Below are positions 62,005-64,000 of a DNA stretch of 64,000 nucleotides, piece after piece (position 1 is the first letter of the stretch; each line of letters starts with the position of its first letter). The stretch lies in assembly GCF_017355365.1 (NCBI RefSeq), contig NZ_JADIJR010000018.1:1-64000 (forward strand), written 5' to 3'. The DNA is from Microbacterium sp. SD291. GTDB lineage: Bacteria; Actinomycetota; Actinomycetes; Actinomycetales; Microbacteriaceae. Made by a program: the position numbers and the translations under genes. The notes under the pieces were generated by a model. It had not been told where the DNA came from. It ran no database searches and saw only the letters and a list, made by a program, of their open reading frames with translations.

Positions 62005-63113
62005 CGCTGGGTGTCCAGCGCCCCGGCCACCTGGGTGAGCAGGTCGTGCCACGAGTCGATGAACTTCGCGACACCCTCGTCTTCGAGCACCTGGGTGACG
62101 TCGGCGAAGTCGATGCCGGCGTCCGCGAGGCCGGCGAAGACCGCGCGGGCCTCCTCGTAGCCGCCGGTGATCGTGTCGCCGGCGACGACGCCGTGATCGA
62201 AGGTCGCCTCGAGCGTCTTCTCCGGCATCGTGTTGACGACGCCGGCGGCGACGAGCTCGGTCACGTACAGGGTGTCCGGCAGCGCCGGGTCCTTCACGCC
62301 GGTCGAGGCCCAGAGGGGACGCTGCGGGTTGGCGCCGGCGGCGAGCAGCGCCTGGGCGCGCTCACCGGCGAAGGTCTGCTCGAACAGCTCGTACGCGAGC
62401 CGGGCGTTCGCGAGACCCGCCTTGCTCTTCAGAGCCTCCGCGGCATCCGTCCCGACCGTCGAGAGGCGCTTATCGGTCTCGGTGTCGACGCGGGACACGA
62501 AGAAGGAGGCCACCGAGTGAATGCTCGACAGATCGATGCCGGCCGCCTTCGCCGTCTCGAGTCCGGTGAGGTACGCCTCGATGACCTCGGCGTAGCGCTC
62601 CAGGCTGAAGATCAGCGTGACGTTGACGCTGATTCCCGCGCCGATCGCCTCGGCGATGGCGGGCAGGCCGGCCTTGGTCGCGGGGATCTTGACGAGAAGG
62701 TTGGGGCGGTCGATCTTCGCCCACAGCTGCTTGGCCTGCGCCACGGTGCCTGCGGTGTCGTGCGCGAGGTCGGGGGAGACCTCGATCGAGACGCGGCCGT
62801 CGACGTGGCCGGAAGCCTCCCAGACCGGGCGGAAGACGTCGAGTGCCGCGCCGACGTCCTGCGTGGTGGCCGCGAACACGGCCTCCTCTGCGGTGGCGCC
62901 GGATGCGGCGAGCTCGGTGACCTGCGCGTCGTACGACGTGTCATCCGGGTTGGTGATCGCGTTCGCGAAGATCGTCGGGTTGGTGGTGACGCCGACGACG
63001 TCGCGGGTCGCGATCAGGTCGGCGAGGTTGCCGGAGGAGATGCGTGTGCGGGACAGGTCGTCCAGCCAGATGCTGACACCGGCGGCGGCGAGGTCTGCGG
63101 TGGGGGTGCTCAT
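62001..63113 (-). CDS. tal: Transaldolase
   Basis: 370 residues, coupled to tkt (ATGA) and pgi. [15 protein letters not shown] is the family start, [18 protein letters not shown] contains the Schiff-base lysine, and [16 protein letters not shown] follows; the length fits the long actinobacterial Tal. It moves a three-carbon unit between sugar phosphates in the non-oxidative branch. Confidence 0.96.
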   Translation of the reverse strand: MSTPTADLAAAGVSIWLDDLSRTRISSGNLADLIATRDVVGVTTNPTIFANAITNPDDTSYDAQVTELAASGATAEEAVFAATTQDVGAALDVFRPVWEASGHVDGRVSIEVSPDLAHDTAGTVAQAKQLWAKIDRPNLLVKIPATKAGLPAIAEAIGAGISVNVTLIFSLERYAEVIEAYLTGLETAKAAGIDLSSIHSVASFFVSRVDTETDKRLSTVGTDAAEALKSKAGLANARLAYELFEQTFAGERAQALLAAGANPQRPLWASTGVKDPALPDTLYVTELVAAGVVNTMPEKTLEATFDHGVVAGDTITGGYEEARAVFAGLADAGIDFADVTQVLEDEGVAKFIDSWHDLLTQVAGALDTQR

Positions 63114-64000
63114 GAGTTCTCCTTGATGGTCTCGCGGGCGGCCGCGATGACGGCCTCGGTGGTGATGCCGAACTTCTCGAACAGGGTCTTGTAGTCGGCT
63201 GAGGCGCCGAAGTGGTCGATGCCGACCGAGCGTCCGCGGTCACCCACGATGCCGCGCCAGCTGAGGACGGATCCGGCTTCGACGGAGACGCGGGCGGTGA
63301 CGGATGCCGGCAGCACGCTCTCACGGTACGTCTCATCCTGCTCGTCGAACCACTCCAGCGACGGGGCGGACACGACGCGGACGTTGATGCCCTCCTCGGC
63401 GAGCGCCGTGCGGGCGTCGACCGCGAGCTGCACCTCGGAGCCGGTGGCGACGATGATGACGTCCGGCGAGCCGTTCGGGGCGTCGGCCAGGACGTAGGCG
63501 CCCTTGGCGACGTTCGCGGCGGACGCGAAGGTGTCACCAGCGGCGTCGCCTTCGCCGCGCTCGAACACCGGGATGTTCTGACGCGTGAGTGCGATGCCGG
63601 CCGGGCCCTCATGGCGGCGGAGGATCTCCAGCCACGCGGCGGCCGTCTCGTTGGCGTCGGCGGGGCGGACCAGGGTGAAGTTCGGGATCGCACGGAGGGT
63701 CGCGATCTGCTCGACCGGCTGGTGGGTCGGGCCGTCCTCGCCGAGCGCGACGGAGTCGTGCGTCCAGACGAAGATGCTGGGGACGTTCATCAGGGCGGCC
63801 AGGCGCACAGGCGGGCGCATGTAGTCGCTGAAGATGAGGAACGTGCCGCCGAACGCGCGGGTCGGGCCGTGCAGCACGATGCCGTTGATGATCGCGCCCA
63901 TCGCGTGCTCGCGGATGCCGAAGTGCAGCACGCGGCCGTACTCGCCACCCGACCACTCGTGGGTGGACCACTCGGCGGGGATGAAGGACTTGGCGTCCTT
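63110..64000 (-). CDS. tkt: Transketolase, C-terminal part (cut by the window edge)
   Basis: The visible 296 or so residues begin [20 protein letters not shown] and hold the pyrimidine-binding domain end ([19 protein letters not shown], with the glutamate that activates thiamine diphosphate), [13 protein letters not shown] and the C-terminal domain to ETIKENS. The thiamine-diphosphate GDG motif lies to the right of the window. It starts the tkt-tal-pgi-zwf-opcA-pgl operon. Confidence 0.95.
   Translation of the reverse strand, partial: KDAKSFIPAEWSTHEWSGGEYGRVLHFGIREHAMGAIINGIVLHGPTRAFGGTFLIFSDYMRPPVRLAALMNVPSIFVWTHDSVALGEDGPTHQPVEQIATLRAIPNFTLVRPADANETAAAWLEILRRHEGPAGIALTRQNIPVFERGEGDAAGDTFASAANVAKGAYVLADAPNGSPDVIIVATGSEVQLAVDARTALAEEGINVRVVSAPSLEWFDEQDETYRESVLPASVTARVSVEAGSVLSWRGIVGDRGRSVGIDHFGASADYKTLFEKFGITTEAVIAAARETIKENS

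Overview
The window is high-GC DNA (roughly 70 % G+C, judged by eye) from an actinobacterium. The gene order comEA-comEC-holA-rpsT-lepA-hemW-hrcA-dnaJ-rsmE-HIT-phoH-ybeY-cnnM-era-recO-uppS-dus-dgt-dnaG, the opcA gene beside zwf, many GTG starts, and short promoters placed so that transcripts begin at the start codon all point to Actinomycetota. The overall style (a bifunctional polysaccharide deacetylase/glycosyltransferase, a leucine leader peptide before leuA, in-gene CCTTCG..GCTCAGGG repeats) suggests Microbacteriaceae, most likely Microbacterium. That genus assignment is inference.

Layout. 1-890: the end of an integrative element (excisionase and a frameshifted integrase) abutting the 3' end of a tRNA-Ala(GGC) gene; the element extends off the left edge. 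1040-10608: a flavin monooxygenase, two small membrane proteins, an NAD(P)-binding protein coupled to a NagZ-like GH3 lipoprotein, a putative DNA glycosylase, a deacetylase/GT2 fusion with a small membrane partner, an App1-type phosphatase and a DedA protein. 10651-19282: pabB, leuS, comEA, comEC, holA and rpsT. 19434-27240: an MFS transporter with a ten-codon leader ORF, an alpha/beta hydrolase and a complete peptide ABC transporter operon (two permeases, a fused double ATPase, a binding lipoprotein). 27481-38492: lepA, DUF1990, hemW, the CIRCE-controlled hrcA-dnaJ genes, rsmE, HIT, phoH, ybeY, cnnM and era. 38541-41187: an ECF sigma factor, a membrane protein and a secreted I36/crystallin-like protein in overlapping frames, then a lipoprotein. 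41263-52570: the leucine leader and leuA, a TRIC-like channel, recO, uppS, a P-loop kinase, a FrnE/DsbA protein, glutathione peroxidase, dus, dgt, dnaG and an odd ABC ATPase. 52668-57113: tRNA-Asn(GTT), ThrE-like exporter, CDP-alcohol phosphatidyltransferase, septum-formation lipoprotein, def and an EamA/NIPA-like transporter. 57107-64000 (minus strand): pentose-phosphate/glycolysis operon tkt-tal-pgi-zwf-opcA-pgl, with tkt cut by the right edge.

The genes are mostly housekeeping: DNA replication and repair (holA, dnaG, recO, dgt), translation and RNA maturation (leuS, lepA, rpsT, ybeY, era, rsmE, dus, def, two tRNAs), protein quality control (hrcA, dnaJ), cell-envelope building (uppS, nagZ) and central carbon metabolism. 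Accessory content is confined to the left end, the sigma cassette and a few transporters.

The most unusual signals are non-genic: (1) about 16 genes have TANNNT (or a close variant) exactly six, sometimes seven, bases before an ATG/GTG, the layout of leaderless transcripts, including the leucine leader peptide; (2) a six-mer, GGATGC/GCATCC, occurs about four times more often than base composition predicts; (3) three copies of a ~25-bp repeat lie inside coding genes in frame; (4) several gene gaps hold 6-16-codon mini-ORFs whose stop overlaps the next start; (5) an ABC ATPase lacks its H-loop histidine. I see no CRISPR array, complete insertion sequence or recognisable defence system.
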